From Bordetella parapertussis (GTDB lineage: Bacteria > Pseudomonadota > Gammaproteobacteria > Burkholderiales > Burkholderiaceae_C): a DNA stretch of 64,000 nt. The notes beneath the pieces are model-generated. The model saw only the letters and a program-made list of their open reading frames with translations, ran no database searches and was not told where the DNA came from. Below are positions 25,323 through 32,849 of this stretch, one piece after another (within the stretch, counting starts at the first letter, position 1; every line of letters starts with the position of its first letter). The position numbers and the translations under genes are program-made. The stretch is from NCBI GenBank assembly GCA_945901125.1, contig CAMDKD010000010.1, forward strand, positions 1 through 64,000, written 5' to 3'.

Positions 25323-26006
25323 TCAAGGGTAAAAAAGCAAGGCTTTGAAGCCGTCTATGTCAACAGACACAGCAGGCTCAAGGCTGAAGGTGAAGGAGAA
25401 ATTCTGGTTGCGCCGGGCCGGCAAAATATCAGTCAAGCCCAGTTGAGCGGCAGTGATCACCTTGCGCACTCTGACTTCACCGTGGCTGGTCAAACTCAGC
25501 TCCAGCGAGGGTGCAGCCAACTCTGCGTCCCCGAGGTTGCGCACCACGCCTTCAAACACAAGGCGGTTATCCGCCAGTCGTTTGAAACTGCTGGACTCTA
25601 TAGATACTTGTTCCGGATCTTTAAAGGGCAGCACATCACAGGCGAGTGGCTGACACAGACAAAGCAATACGGGTCTGAGTTCTGGCACGCGCGCAGCCAG
25701 CCAATGTCGCTGAAACAAGATGAGTTGAAGTAAAAAAACCCCGGCAAATACGCATTGCATCCACAGCCACAGGGAGAATGGTTTTTTTCTGACAGGCGTT
25801 GCGCTTTGGCGATTCTGAGAAGGACGCGACAGCGGTTGTGTGAATTCCTGCACCGGCCTGGGATCGTCCATTTCATACAAATGCTGATCGACGGCGAACA
25901 TGTGTGCACAACGCCCGCAGCGTACCCATCCGTCAGCCACACTCAAATGTTCAGGCAGCACAGTGAAGCCGGTTTGGCATTGCGGGCAAAGAGTGACGAT
26001 GGCCAT
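25323..26006 (-). CDS. DUF3426 membrane protein with N-terminal MJ0042-type zinc ribbon
   Basis: A 227-aa protein. Residues 1-40 form a zinc ribbon with two CxxC knuckles (LCPQCQTGF and VRCGRCAHMF). A Pro/Arg-rich linker follows, then one membrane helix (LWMQCVFAGVFLLQLILF), and a C-terminal DUF3426 domain predicted to be extracytoplasmic (EGVVRNLGDAELAAPSLELS). It is conserved next to prmA in betaproteobacteria; its function is unknown. It lies in a row with prmA-accC-accB on the minus strand. Confidence 0.88.
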   Translation of the reverse strand: MAIVTLCPQCQTGFTVLPEHLSVADGWVRCGRCAHMFAVDQHLYEMDDPRPVQEFTQPLSRPSQNRQSATPVRKKPFSLWLWMQCVFAGVFLLQLILFQRHWLAARVPELRPVLLCLCQPLACDVLPFKDPEQVSIESSSFKRLADNRLVFEGVVRNLGDAELAAPSLELSLTSHGEVRVRKVITAAQLGLTDILPARRNQNFSFTFSLEPAVSVDIDGFKALLFYP

Positions 26007-26038
26007 GCGCTATGCCTTTTAATACAACGGCTGCCGTT

Positions 26039-26926
26039 TCATGCCGCCGCTACGCCGTGCATCAGCACCCAACCGTCTTGGCGGTCAGCCACTTGCAGCC
26101 TCATATGCGCTTGGTACGCGGCTTGAATCTCATCCACCTGCCGCTCCAAAATACCGGCCAGCAGTAATTGTCCGCCTTGTTGTACATGGGCACACAAGAG
26201 CGGCGCCAGCACTTTCAACGGTGCCGCCAGTATGTTGGCAAGCACCAGCGCATACAAGCCCTGCGCCATGTCTGGCAAGCCGGTGTTCACGCTGACCTGG
26301 TTGTCTGTTGCATTGGCAAGCGTCGCCTTGACAGCATCAGCATCGATGTCGACAGCGTCTACATGGGCCGCGCCCATCATTGCGGCGCCTATGGCCAGAA
26401 TGCCGGAGCCGCAACCGTAATCCAACACGCGCTGACCTGACGGCGGGTGTGTGGCGATCCAGCGCAAACACATGCGCGTGGTGGGGTGTGTGCCGGTGCC
26501 AAAGGCCAGTCCGGGATCGAGTCGCAACACCCACTTAGCTTGCGCGGGTGGCTGGTGCCAGCTGGGCACCACCCAGAATTCGTCTGTGATGGGCACAGGT
26601 TCAAACTGCGATTGCGTCAAGCGCACCCAGTCCTGCTCTTCAACAGTATGTATACCAAGCAGGCTGGAGTCAGCGAAAAAATCCTGCAATGCAAGCAATT
26701 GACTGGCGTCAAGCGCAGCGGCTTCGTTATCAAACAAAGCCACGACTTGTGAGCGCAACCAACCGGTGGCGGGTGGCGGCATGCCGGGTTCACCGAACAA
26801 AGCCTGCTCCTGATCGGTGTGTGCGTCAGCGTCTTCCACCGAGACACTGAGCGCATCCAATGCGATCAAGGCATCGCTGATCTGCTCGACCTGGTCTTGC
26901 GGACATTGCAGGCGCAACTCAACCAT
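26039..26926 (-). CDS. prmA: Ribosomal protein L11 methyltransferase PrmA
   Basis: A 295-aa SAM-dependent enzyme that trimethylates L11. The start is the ATG overlapping the accC stop (TAATG), giving MVELRLQCPQ; a frame 8 codons longer exists but lacks this junction. An N-terminal substrate-recognition domain is followed by a Rossmann domain with VLDYGCGSGILAIGAAMMGA (motif I) and LVLANILAAPLKVLAPLL (motif IV region with N-I-L). The length is normal for the family. Confidence 0.95.
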   Translation of the reverse strand: MVELRLQCPQDQVEQISDALIALDALSVSVEDADAHTDQEQALFGEPGMPPPATGWLRSQVVALFDNEAAALDASQLLALQDFFADSSLLGIHTVEEQDWVRLTQSQFEPVPITDEFWVVPSWHQPPAQAKWVLRLDPGLAFGTGTHPTTRMCLRWIATHPPSGQRVLDYGCGSGILAIGAAMMGAAHVDAVDIDADAVKATLANATDNQVSVNTGLPDMAQGLYALVLANILAAPLKVLAPLLCAHVQQGGQLLLAGILERQVDEIQAAYQAHMRLQVADRQDGWVLMHGVAAA

Positions 26927-28275
26927 TAACTGCGCCGCACTGCCAGCCATTCTTCCAGGTAGTGGATATTGGTACCACCACCGACGAAGCCGGGATCGTT
27001 CATCAACTCGCGGTGTAAAGCGATGTTGGTGCTGATGCCCTCGACCACGGTTTCACCCAGCGCCGTGCGCATGCGCGCCAGGGCGTGTTCGCGCGAGTCG
27101 CCGTGCACAATGATTTTGCCAATCATCGAGTCGTAATTCGAAGGGACGAAGTAATTGGTATAGACATGCGAATCGACGCGCACGCCCGGACCACCCGGCG
27201 GGTGCCACATGGTGATGCGACCGGGTGAAGGCGTGAACTTGAACGGGTCTTCGGCATTCACGCGGCATTCAATGGCGTGGCCTTTGATCTCAATCTGCCG
27301 CTGGGTGTAAGGCAGTTTCATGCCGGACGCAGTCATGATCTGGGTTTTGACAATGTCCACACCGGTGATGAATTCGGTGACCGGATGTTCCACCTGAACC
27401 CGGGTGTTCATTTCAATGAAATAAAACTCGCCGTTTTCGTACAAAAACTCAAACGTACCGGCGCCGCGGTAACCCATTTTTTTACAGGCTGCTACACAGC
27501 GTTCGCCGATGCGCTCTATCAGCTTGCGCGCAATACCCGGGGCCGGCGCTTCTTCAATCACCTTTTGGTGACGCCGCTGCATAGAGCAGTCGCGCTCGCC
27601 CAGGTAAATGGCATTCTTGAAGTTGTCCGCCATGATTTGAATTTCAATGTGCCTGGGGTTTTGCAGGTATTTCTCCATGTAAACCGCAGGGTTGCCAAAG
27701 GCTGCACCGGCCTCGGCCTTGGTGGTTTGCACCGCATGAATCAGTGCGGCTTCGTTATGGACAACGCGCATGCCGCGACCGCCGCCGCCGCCCGCCGCCT
27801 TGATGATGACCGGATAACCAACGGCTTTGCCGATACGCCGGATTTGCGCCGGGTCGTCGGGCAACTCGCCTTCGGAGCCGGGCACACAAGGCACACCGGC
27901 CTTGATCATGGCCTGCTTGGCTGAGACTTTGTCGCCCATCATGCGGATGGACTCGGGCGTAGGCCCGATGAACACAAAACCGCTTTTCTCGACACGTTCG
28001 GCGAAGTCGGCGTTTTCGCTCAAAAAACCGTAGCCGGGGTGAATCGCCTGGGCATCGGTAACTTCAGCCGCCGAAATAATGGCCGGCATGTTCAGATAGC
28101 TTTGGGCGGAAGGCGCCGGGCCTATGCATACGGCCTCCTCGGCCAGCTTGACGTACTTGGCCTCGCGATCGGCTTCGGAATACACCACCACAGCTTCAAC
28201 GCCGAGTTCCTTGCAAGCGCGCTGAATGCGCAGTGCAATTTCGCCCCGGTTGGCGATCAGAATCTTTTTAAACAT
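26926..28275 (-). CDS. accC: Acetyl-CoA carboxylase biotin carboxylase subunit AccC
   Basis: A 449-aa ATP-grasp enzyme that carboxylates biotin on AccB, the first step of fatty acid synthesis. It begins MFKKILIANRGEIALRIQRA. The glycine-rich ATP loop GGGGGRGMRVVH, the catalytic region EMNTRVQVEHPVTE and the C-terminal domain are all present at expected positions. It lies 9 nt downstream of accB and overlaps prmA by 1 nt. Confidence 0.98.
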   Translation of the reverse strand: MFKKILIANRGEIALRIQRACKELGVEAVVVYSEADREAKYVKLAEEAVCIGPAPSAQSYLNMPAIISAAEVTDAQAIHPGYGFLSENADFAERVEKSGFVFIGPTPESIRMMGDKVSAKQAMIKAGVPCVPGSEGELPDDPAQIRRIGKAVGYPVIIKAAGGGGGRGMRVVHNEAALIHAVQTTKAEAGAAFGNPAVYMEKYLQNPRHIEIQIMADNFKNAIYLGERDCSMQRRHQKVIEEAPAPGIARKLIERIGERCVAACKKMGYRGAGTFEFLYENGEFYFIEMNTRVQVEHPVTEFITGVDIVKTQIMTASGMKLPYTQRQIEIKGHAIECRVNAEDPFKFTPSPGRITMWHPPGGPGVRVDSHVYTNYFVPSNYDSMIGKIIVHGDSREHALARMRTALGETVVEGISTNIALHRELMNDPGFVGGGTNIHYLEEWLAVRRS

Positions 28276-28284
28276 GTCCGGGGA

Positions 28285-28740
28285 TCACTCAATCAAGAAC
28301 ATGGGTTGGCCGTATTCAACCGCCTGTCCGTTGTCCACCAGAATGCGGGAGACGGTGCCGCTTTTGTCTGCTTCGATTTCATTAAGGATTTTCATGGCCT
28401 CGATGATGCAAATGGTTTCGCCTTCCTTGACCACGCTGCCGACCTGCACAAAAGGCTTGGAATCAGGGCTGGACGAGGTGTAGAAAGTGCCGACCATGGG
28501 CGACTTGACCACATGACCGCTAGGCACCGGGGCTTCGACAGCTGCATCCGGGGTAGCAGCAGCAACGCTCGCGGGCGCAGCCACCGGGGTGGCTACCATG
28601 ACCGGGGCGGCCATCGCCACCGGCGCGCCGACCGGACCTTTGACAATGCGGACCTTGCCTTCAGCCTCGGTGATTTCCAACTCCGACACATTGGACTCGG
28701 AGACCAGATCGATCAGGGTTTTGAGTTTTCTTAAATCCAT
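28285..28740 (-). CDS. accB: Biotin carboxyl carrier protein AccB
   Basis: A 151-aa protein starting MDLRKLKTLIDLV, as expected for AccB; a 9-codon upstream extension is not supported. An Ala/Pro-rich flexible linker (~residues 38-75) leads to the biotinyl domain, with thumb region PMVGTFYTSSSPD and biotin-accepting Lys117 in the EAMKI motif. A plausible sigma-70 promoter lies upstream, so accBC-prmA probably starts here. Confidence 0.97.
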   Translation of the reverse strand: MDLRKLKTLIDLVSESNVSELEITEAEGKVRIVKGPVGAPVAMAAPVMVATPVAAPASVAAATPDAAVEAPVPSGHVVKSPMVGTFYTSSSPDSKPFVQVGSVVKEGETICIIEAMKILNEIEADKSGTVSRILVDNGQAVEYGQPMFLIE

Positions 28741-28773
28741 GTAGTTGCAGTCAATTGCTGTTAACAAGCAGGT

Positions 28774-28802
28774 AATTTACACCATTTGCAGAAAGTAGCC
28801 AA
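28774..28802 (-). promoter_or_regulatory. Possible sigma-70 promoter of accBC
   Basis: On the minus strand TTGGCT, 17 nt, TAAATT precede accB; each hexamer matches consensus at 4 of 6 bases. This is the best candidate in the 85-nt gap ahead of accB. Confidence 0.35.
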
Positions 28803-28825
28803 ATACGACCAAGGCCCTCAAAAGC

Positions 28826-29368
28826 TCAAAGCCAGTCGCTGATATCGCCCTCAGTCAGTTTACCGAGCTTGCGAAAGCGTAAACCGCCTTGTGCATCTAT
28901 CACCAAAGTAAAGGGCAAACCACCAGCCTGGTTGCCCAGCGCAGTCATCAAATCGGTACCGTTCAAACCAGCCATGGCTATGGAATATTCTACCGGATGC
29001 TGAGTCAGAAAACGCTTGACAGCGCTCGGCTGATCTATGGCCAAACCCAGAACTTGCCAGCTTTTAGCCTTATTTTGCTGATAAAAGGCGTTCAATAAAG
29101 GCATTTCTTCGACACAAGGGGTACACCAGGTAGCCCAGAAATTAACCACCAGCGGACGACCCTTGAAATCTGCCAAGCGCAAGGGCGGACCTTCAATCGA
29201 GTCAAATTCTGCACTCCACAAAGCATCGATGGAAGCGCTTTTTGCACTCTTGAGCCCAAGCCTCCACCAGGCGAAGCCCGCGCCTGCGGCCAATGCACCG
29301 GCGGCCACGGCCAGCAAACTGCGCCTGCCGTGACTGGCATTAACGGGTAAAGGGTTTTCCTGAGTCAT
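28826..29368 (-). CDS. TlpA-like periplasmic thiol-disulfide oxidoreductase
   Basis: A 180-aa thioredoxin-fold protein with the redox motif WCTPC (Cys82, Cys85) in VVNFWATWCTPCVEEMPLL. The N-terminus has GRRSLLAVAAGALAAGAGFA, a hydrophobic anchor preceded by two Arg, so export by Sec or possibly Tat; no clear cleavage site is seen. The cis-Pro loop is GGLPFTLVID. Likely roles are reduction of apo-cytochrome c or periplasmic cysteine quality control. It overlaps the upstream hypothetical gene by 4 nt. Confidence 0.88.
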   Translation of the reverse strand: MTQENPLPVNASHGRRSLLAVAAGALAAGAGFAWWRLGLKSAKSASIDALWSAEFDSIEGPPLRLADFKGRPLVVNFWATWCTPCVEEMPLLNAFYQQNKAKSWQVLGLAIDQPSAVKRFLTQHPVEYSIAMAGLNGTDLMTALGNQAGGLPFTLVIDAQGGLRFRKLGKLTEGDISDWL

Positions 29369-29958
29369 GTCACATTGTCTATCAACTGGCGCAGTCCAGC
29401 GATATCCCCTCGCATCGGTCGGCCCCGGCTGTCCGGCAGCAAAGCGCCGCGCAAATCGTCGTAGTCATACACCATGAGATGAACGCCTATGTCTTCGTTC
29501 AGTTCCGGGCAGTGGCTGTGTATGCTGAGTGCGTCTACGGTCTCACCGCGAAAACCGCTGACAGCACTGACGTCAAAACGCACCTCTTTGTCCAGCAGCG
29601 CCAACTCGGCCTGTTTGCTGTCATCGCAAAACAATTGAATGTAAATATCTGACAAACGCGTGGCGGTACCGCGCCAGACTGCGCCGCTCAAGTGCGGCCT
29701 GAATGCCTGCAAGCGCTGCATCCACACCAAAGCCAGGCGGCGCAAGGCCAGCAATTCCTGCGGCTGGCTATCTGCGCAAAACAGCTGCACATAGTCCATG
29801 ACCTCGTTTTCCAGCGTCTCGTTGTCCGGCAAGGCTTGGCGCGCAGGCAAGCCCAGTTCGCGCAAAGCGCGGCGTTTCGCGGGGCCGTATTCCAGACCTT
29901 CCTCGACCACCAGCCGCGCGGCGGTGGCGGCAATTTCCTGTTTGATATCGTTTGACAT
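29365..29958 (-). CDS. Conserved hypothetical protein beside mpl
   Basis: A protein of about 197 aa from the inner ATG (MSNDIKQEI); 9 further codons upstream are open. I do not recognise a characterised family. The N-terminal ~65 residues are helical (EEGLEYGPAKRRALRELGLP), and the C-terminal part is acidic with DIGVHLMVYDYDD. No signal peptide or membrane segment is present, so it is cytosolic. It diverges from mpl and is coupled to the TlpA-like gene (ATGA overlap). Confidence 0.7.
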   Translation of the reverse strand: MSNDIKQEIAATAARLVVEEGLEYGPAKRRALRELGLPARQALPDNETLENEVMDYVQLFCADSQPQELLALRRLALVWMQRLQAFRPHLSGAVWRGTATRLSDIYIQLFCDDSKQAELALLDKEVRFDVSAVSGFRGETVDALSIHSHCPELNEDIGVHLMVYDYDDLRGALLPDSRGRPMRGDIAGLRQLIDNVT

Positions 29959-30048
29959 GCGAGAGATTGTGACCTGAACAGGCAAGCCCGCAGCGGCATT
30001 CCGGTCTTGCTCATGCCTGTCAAGCGGCGACTTCTACAATGCACGTCC

Positions 30049-31455
30049 ATGCACATACATATATTAGGCATTTGCGGCACTTTCATGGGTGGTCTGGCCG
30101 CCTTGGCCCGCGAAGCCGGTCACCGGGTCACCGGTTGCGACACCGGCGTTTACCCCCCGATGAGCGACCAATTGCGCGCCCTGGGCATTGAATTGATCGA
30201 AGGCTACGACGCGGCTCAACTGTCGCTGAAGCCCGATATGTTTGTGGTCGGCAACGTGGTGTCACGAGCGCGCACCGCAGACGGTTCGCCACGCTATCCC
30301 TTGATGGAAGCGATTTTGGAAGCCGGTCTGCCCTATACCAGCGGCCCGCAATGGTTGAGCGACCATGTCTTACACGCGCCCGGCCAGACCCGGCATGTGC
30401 TGGCAGTCGCCGGTACGCACGGCAAAACCACCACCACCGCCATGCTGAGTTGGATTTTGGATCAAGCCGGTTTGACGCCCGGTTTTTTGATTGGCGGCGT
30501 ACCGCTGAATTTCGGCGTGTCTGCGCGCCTCGGGCAACTGGCTGCAGGACAAACACGACCTTTGTTTGTCATCGAGGCCGATGAATACGACACCGCGTTT
30601 TTCGACAAGCGCAGCAAGTTTGTGCATTACCGCCCGCGCACCGCCGTGCTGAACAATCTGGAGTTTGATCACGCGGATATTTTTGACAACCTCGCGGCCA
30701 TTGAGCGTCAGTTCCACCATTTGGTGCGCACCGTGCCGGGCAGCGGCTGTCTGGTGGTAAACGCAGAACAAGACAGCTTGCAACGTGTGCTGGGCATGGG
30801 TCACTGGAGCCCGGTCGCCGGTTTCGGCCAAGGCGGTGAATGGCAGGCTCAGGGTGAGCCGCATGATTTCGCGGTGCTACAAGCCGGCAAGCCGGTGGCG
30901 CAGGTTCGTTGGAATTTGACTGGCGTGCATAACCAAATGAATGCACTCGCGGCCATAGCCGCAGCCGCGCATGTAGGCGTCACGCCTGCGCAGGCGGGCG
31001 CGGCATTGGCGGGTTTTGAGAATGTGCGACGCCGCATGGAATTGCGCGGCAGCATAGGCAGCGGTGTTCAAGCCATTCAAGTGTTTGACGATTTCGCCCA
31101 TCACCCGACGGCGATTCGCACCACCTTGGATGGCTTGCGCCGACGCGTTGGCCAGGCCCGCATCCTGGCGGTGTTTGAGCCGCGCAGCAACACCATGAAA
31201 CTCGGCGCCATGAAATCGCAATTGCCGTGGAGTCTGGAGCAAGCCGATCTGGCGTTTTGTCATACCGCCGGTTTGGATTGGGATGCGGCAGAAGCGCTGT
31301 CGTCCATGGGCGCGCGCGCCAGTGTGGCCGCCAACATTGATACGCTGGTGGCGCAGGTCAAAGCCGCCGCACGGCCCGGCGATCAGATAGTCTGCATGAG
31401 CAACGGCGGATTCGGCGGCGTCCACCAAAAACTACTGGATGCCTTGAAGCACTGA
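30049..31455 (+). CDS. mpl: UDP-N-acetylmuramate:L-Ala-gamma-D-Glu-meso-DAP ligase Mpl
   Basis: A 468-aa Mur-ligase that recycles the tripeptide from old peptidoglycan onto UDP-MurNAc. I start at MHIHILGICGTFMGGLAALA, the family N-terminus, rather than 14 codons upstream. The ATP loop is VAGTHGKTTTTAML, and central-domain motifs include VIEADEYDTAFFDKRSKF and NNLEFDHADIF, which distinguish Mpl from MurC. With ampD in the same window this supports active muropeptide recycling. Confidence 0.95.
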   Translation: MHIHILGICGTFMGGLAALAREAGHRVTGCDTGVYPPMSDQLRALGIELIEGYDAAQLSLKPDMFVVGNVVSRARTADGSPRYPLMEAILEAGLPYTSGPQWLSDHVLHAPGQTRHVLAVAGTHGKTTTTAMLSWILDQAGLTPGFLIGGVPLNFGVSARLGQLAAGQTRPLFVIEADEYDTAFFDKRSKFVHYRPRTAVLNNLEFDHADIFDNLAAIERQFHHLVRTVPGSGCLVVNAEQDSLQRVLGMGHWSPVAGFGQGGEWQAQGEPHDFAVLQAGKPVAQVRWNLTGVHNQMNALAAIAAAAHVGVTPAQAGAALAGFENVRRRMELRGSIGSGVQAIQVFDDFAHHPTAIRTTLDGLRRRVGQARILAVFEPRSNTMKLGAMKSQLPWSLEQADLAFCHTAGLDWDAAEALSSMGARASVAANIDTLVAQVKAAARPGDQIVCMSNGGFGGVHQKLLDALKH

Positions 31456-31483
31456 CCAACGGACGCACATCATTCACCCCATA

Positions 31484-31510
31484 AAAAAACGGACTGCATG
31501 CAGTCCGTTT
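31484..31510 (-). terminator. Terminator shared by aroG and mpl
   Basis: A perfect 24-nt palindrome (centre GCATGC at 31496-31501) is followed on the minus strand by TTTTTTT, giving a strong intrinsic terminator for aroG. Read in the plus direction, only a few T follow, so it would end mpl less efficiently. Confidence 0.85.
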
Positions 31511-31522
31511 CCACAGTTAGGT

Positions 31523-32641
31523 TTATTTTTTCGCTTTGCGCCGCGCCTTGATGCCTGCGTCCAGCGCTTGCAAGGCTTGCAGCGAATCTTCCCAAGATAG
31601 ACAAGCGTCGGTGATGCTTTGGCCGTAGACCAAGCCCTCAACTTTGTCTTTACCGGGCGTGAATTTTTGCGCGCCGGGTTGTAAATGGCTTTCCACCATC
31701 ACACCGAACACCTGGTGCGAGCCACCGGCGAGTTGCGCGGCTATGTCTTTGGCGACCACCAACTGGCGCTCGTGTTGTTTGCTGCTGTTGGCATGGCTGC
31801 AATCGACCATCAAACTGGCTGGTAACTTGGCGGCTTCAAGCTCTTTGCAGGCCGCGGCCACACTGGCTGCGTCATAGTTTGGCGCTTTGCCGCCGCGCAA
31901 AATCACATGGCAATCCGGGTTGCCTTGGGTTTGCACAATCGCCACCTGGCCGTTTTTATGCACTGACAAAAAGTGGTGGCCGCGTGCGGCGGCTTGTATC
32001 GCGTCGGTGGCGATTTTGATGTTGCCGTCGGTACCGTTTTTAAAACCAATCGGTGCTGACAAGCCCGAAGCCAATTCTCTGTGTACCTGGCTTTCGGTAG
32101 TGCGCGCGCCGATAGCACCCCAGCTGATCAGGTCGCCTATGTACTGCGGGGAAATCACGTCCAGAAATTCGCTGCCGGCCGGTACGCCGGCGCGGTTGAT
32201 CTCGATCAGCAATTGACGCGCAATGCGAAGGCCTTCATCGATGCGAAAACTCTCATCCAGGTAAGGATCGTTGATCAAGCCTTTCCAGCCTACCGTGGTG
32301 CGCGGTTTTTCAAAGTAAACGCGCATGACGATTTCCAGTGTGTCTTTGTACTTTTCGCGCTCGGTTTGCAAACGGCGCGCATAGTCAAGCGCAGCAGCCG
32401 GGTCGTGGATAGAGCAAGGGCCCATCACCACCAGCAGGCGGTCGTCCTTACCGGCCATGATTTTCGCAATGCGCTGGCGCGTATCACTGATCAGTTTTTC
32501 AACGGCAGTTCCGGCAATGGGAAAGAAGCGGATCAAATGTTCGGGTGGCGGCAACACGGTGATGTCCTTGATGCGTTGGTCGTCGGTCTGGCTGGTCTGG
32601 TCATCGATGGACGCATACGCATCTTTGGGATGGGATTTCAT
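31523..32641 (-). CDS. aroG: 3-deoxy-7-phosphoheptulonate (DAHP) synthase AroG
   Basis: A 372-aa class I-alpha DAHP synthase that condenses phosphoenolpyruvate with erythrose 4-phosphate, the first step to Phe, Tyr and Trp. VVMGPCSIHDP holds the metal-binding Cys; RVYFEKPRTTVGWKGLINDP binds PEP; further metal and substrate motifs are DCSHANSSKQ and GVMVESHL. The N-terminal extension that carries the Phe/Tyr feedback site in AroG/AroF is present. AGGAG lies 9 nt before the ATG. Upstream is a leader ORF plus terminator with the form of an amino acid attenuator, so expression is probably set by charged tRNA-Phe/Tyr. Confidence 0.96.
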   Translation of the reverse strand: MKSHPKDAYASIDDQTSQTDDQRIKDITVLPPPEHLIRFFPIAGTAVEKLISDTRQRIAKIMAGKDDRLLVVMGPCSIHDPAAALDYARRLQTEREKYKDTLEIVMRVYFEKPRTTVGWKGLINDPYLDESFRIDEGLRIARQLLIEINRAGVPAGSEFLDVISPQYIGDLISWGAIGARTTESQVHRELASGLSAPIGFKNGTDGNIKIATDAIQAAARGHHFLSVHKNGQVAIVQTQGNPDCHVILRGGKAPNYDAASVAAACKELEAAKLPASLMVDCSHANSSKQHERQLVVAKDIAAQLAGGSHQVFGVMVESHLQPGAQKFTPGKDKVEGLVYGQSITDACLSWEDSLQALQALDAGIKARRKAKK

Positions 32642-32689
32642 GAAAGACTCCTGGAAAACTGCAACTGTGTGAAAGACAAGTTTGGGAAC

Positions 32690-32716
32690 AAAAAAAAACC
32701 GCCGGAAGCCGGCGGT
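32690..32716 (-). terminator. Attenuator terminator in the aroG leader
   Basis: On the minus strand ACCGCCGG and CCGGCGGT form an 8-bp GC-rich stem with a 3-nt loop, followed directly by eight further T. It lies 48 nt before the aroG ATG and after the leader ORF, so it would stop transcription before aroG unless its 5' arm is sequestered. Confidence 0.88.
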
Positions 32717-32746
32717 AGGTTGGGGAGTTCAGAGCGTTGTTTGCGT

Positions 32747-32815
32747 TCAGACCTCTCGACCGCCGGTGGGGCGTGAGAAATAAAAATAAGCAAAGTGAAA
32801 CGGGACTAAATTCAT
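32747..32815 (-). CDS. Phe/Tyr-rich leader peptide of aroG
   Basis: A 22-codon ORF on the minus strand. The peptide begins MNLVPFHFAYFYF, so seven of the eight residues 6-13 apart from His and Ala are aromatic: Phe at 6, 8, 11, 13 and Tyr at 10, 12 (the run FHFAYFYF has four Phe and two Tyr), and it ends SRPTGGREV. The stop lies 31 nt before the terminator stem. The 8-nt anti-terminator segment lies inside codons 17-19. No good ribosome binding site is visible upstream of the ATG, which is the weak point of the assignment. It is too short to have a function as a protein and resembles pheL-type leaders. Confidence 0.8.
   Translation of the reverse strand: MNLVPFHFAYFYFSRPTGGREV
32759..32766 (-). 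promoter_or_regulatory. Anti-terminator segment of the aroG attenuator
   Basis: The minus-strand CCGGCGGT here is identical to the 3' arm of the terminator stem and can pair over 8 bp with the 5' arm at 32709-32716. A ribosome stalled on the early Phe/Tyr codons would leave it free; one that reaches the leader stop would cover it and let the terminator form. Confidence 0.75.
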
Positions 32816-32849
32816 GATTTGAAATGTAGCACAGGCGATGGGATCGTTT

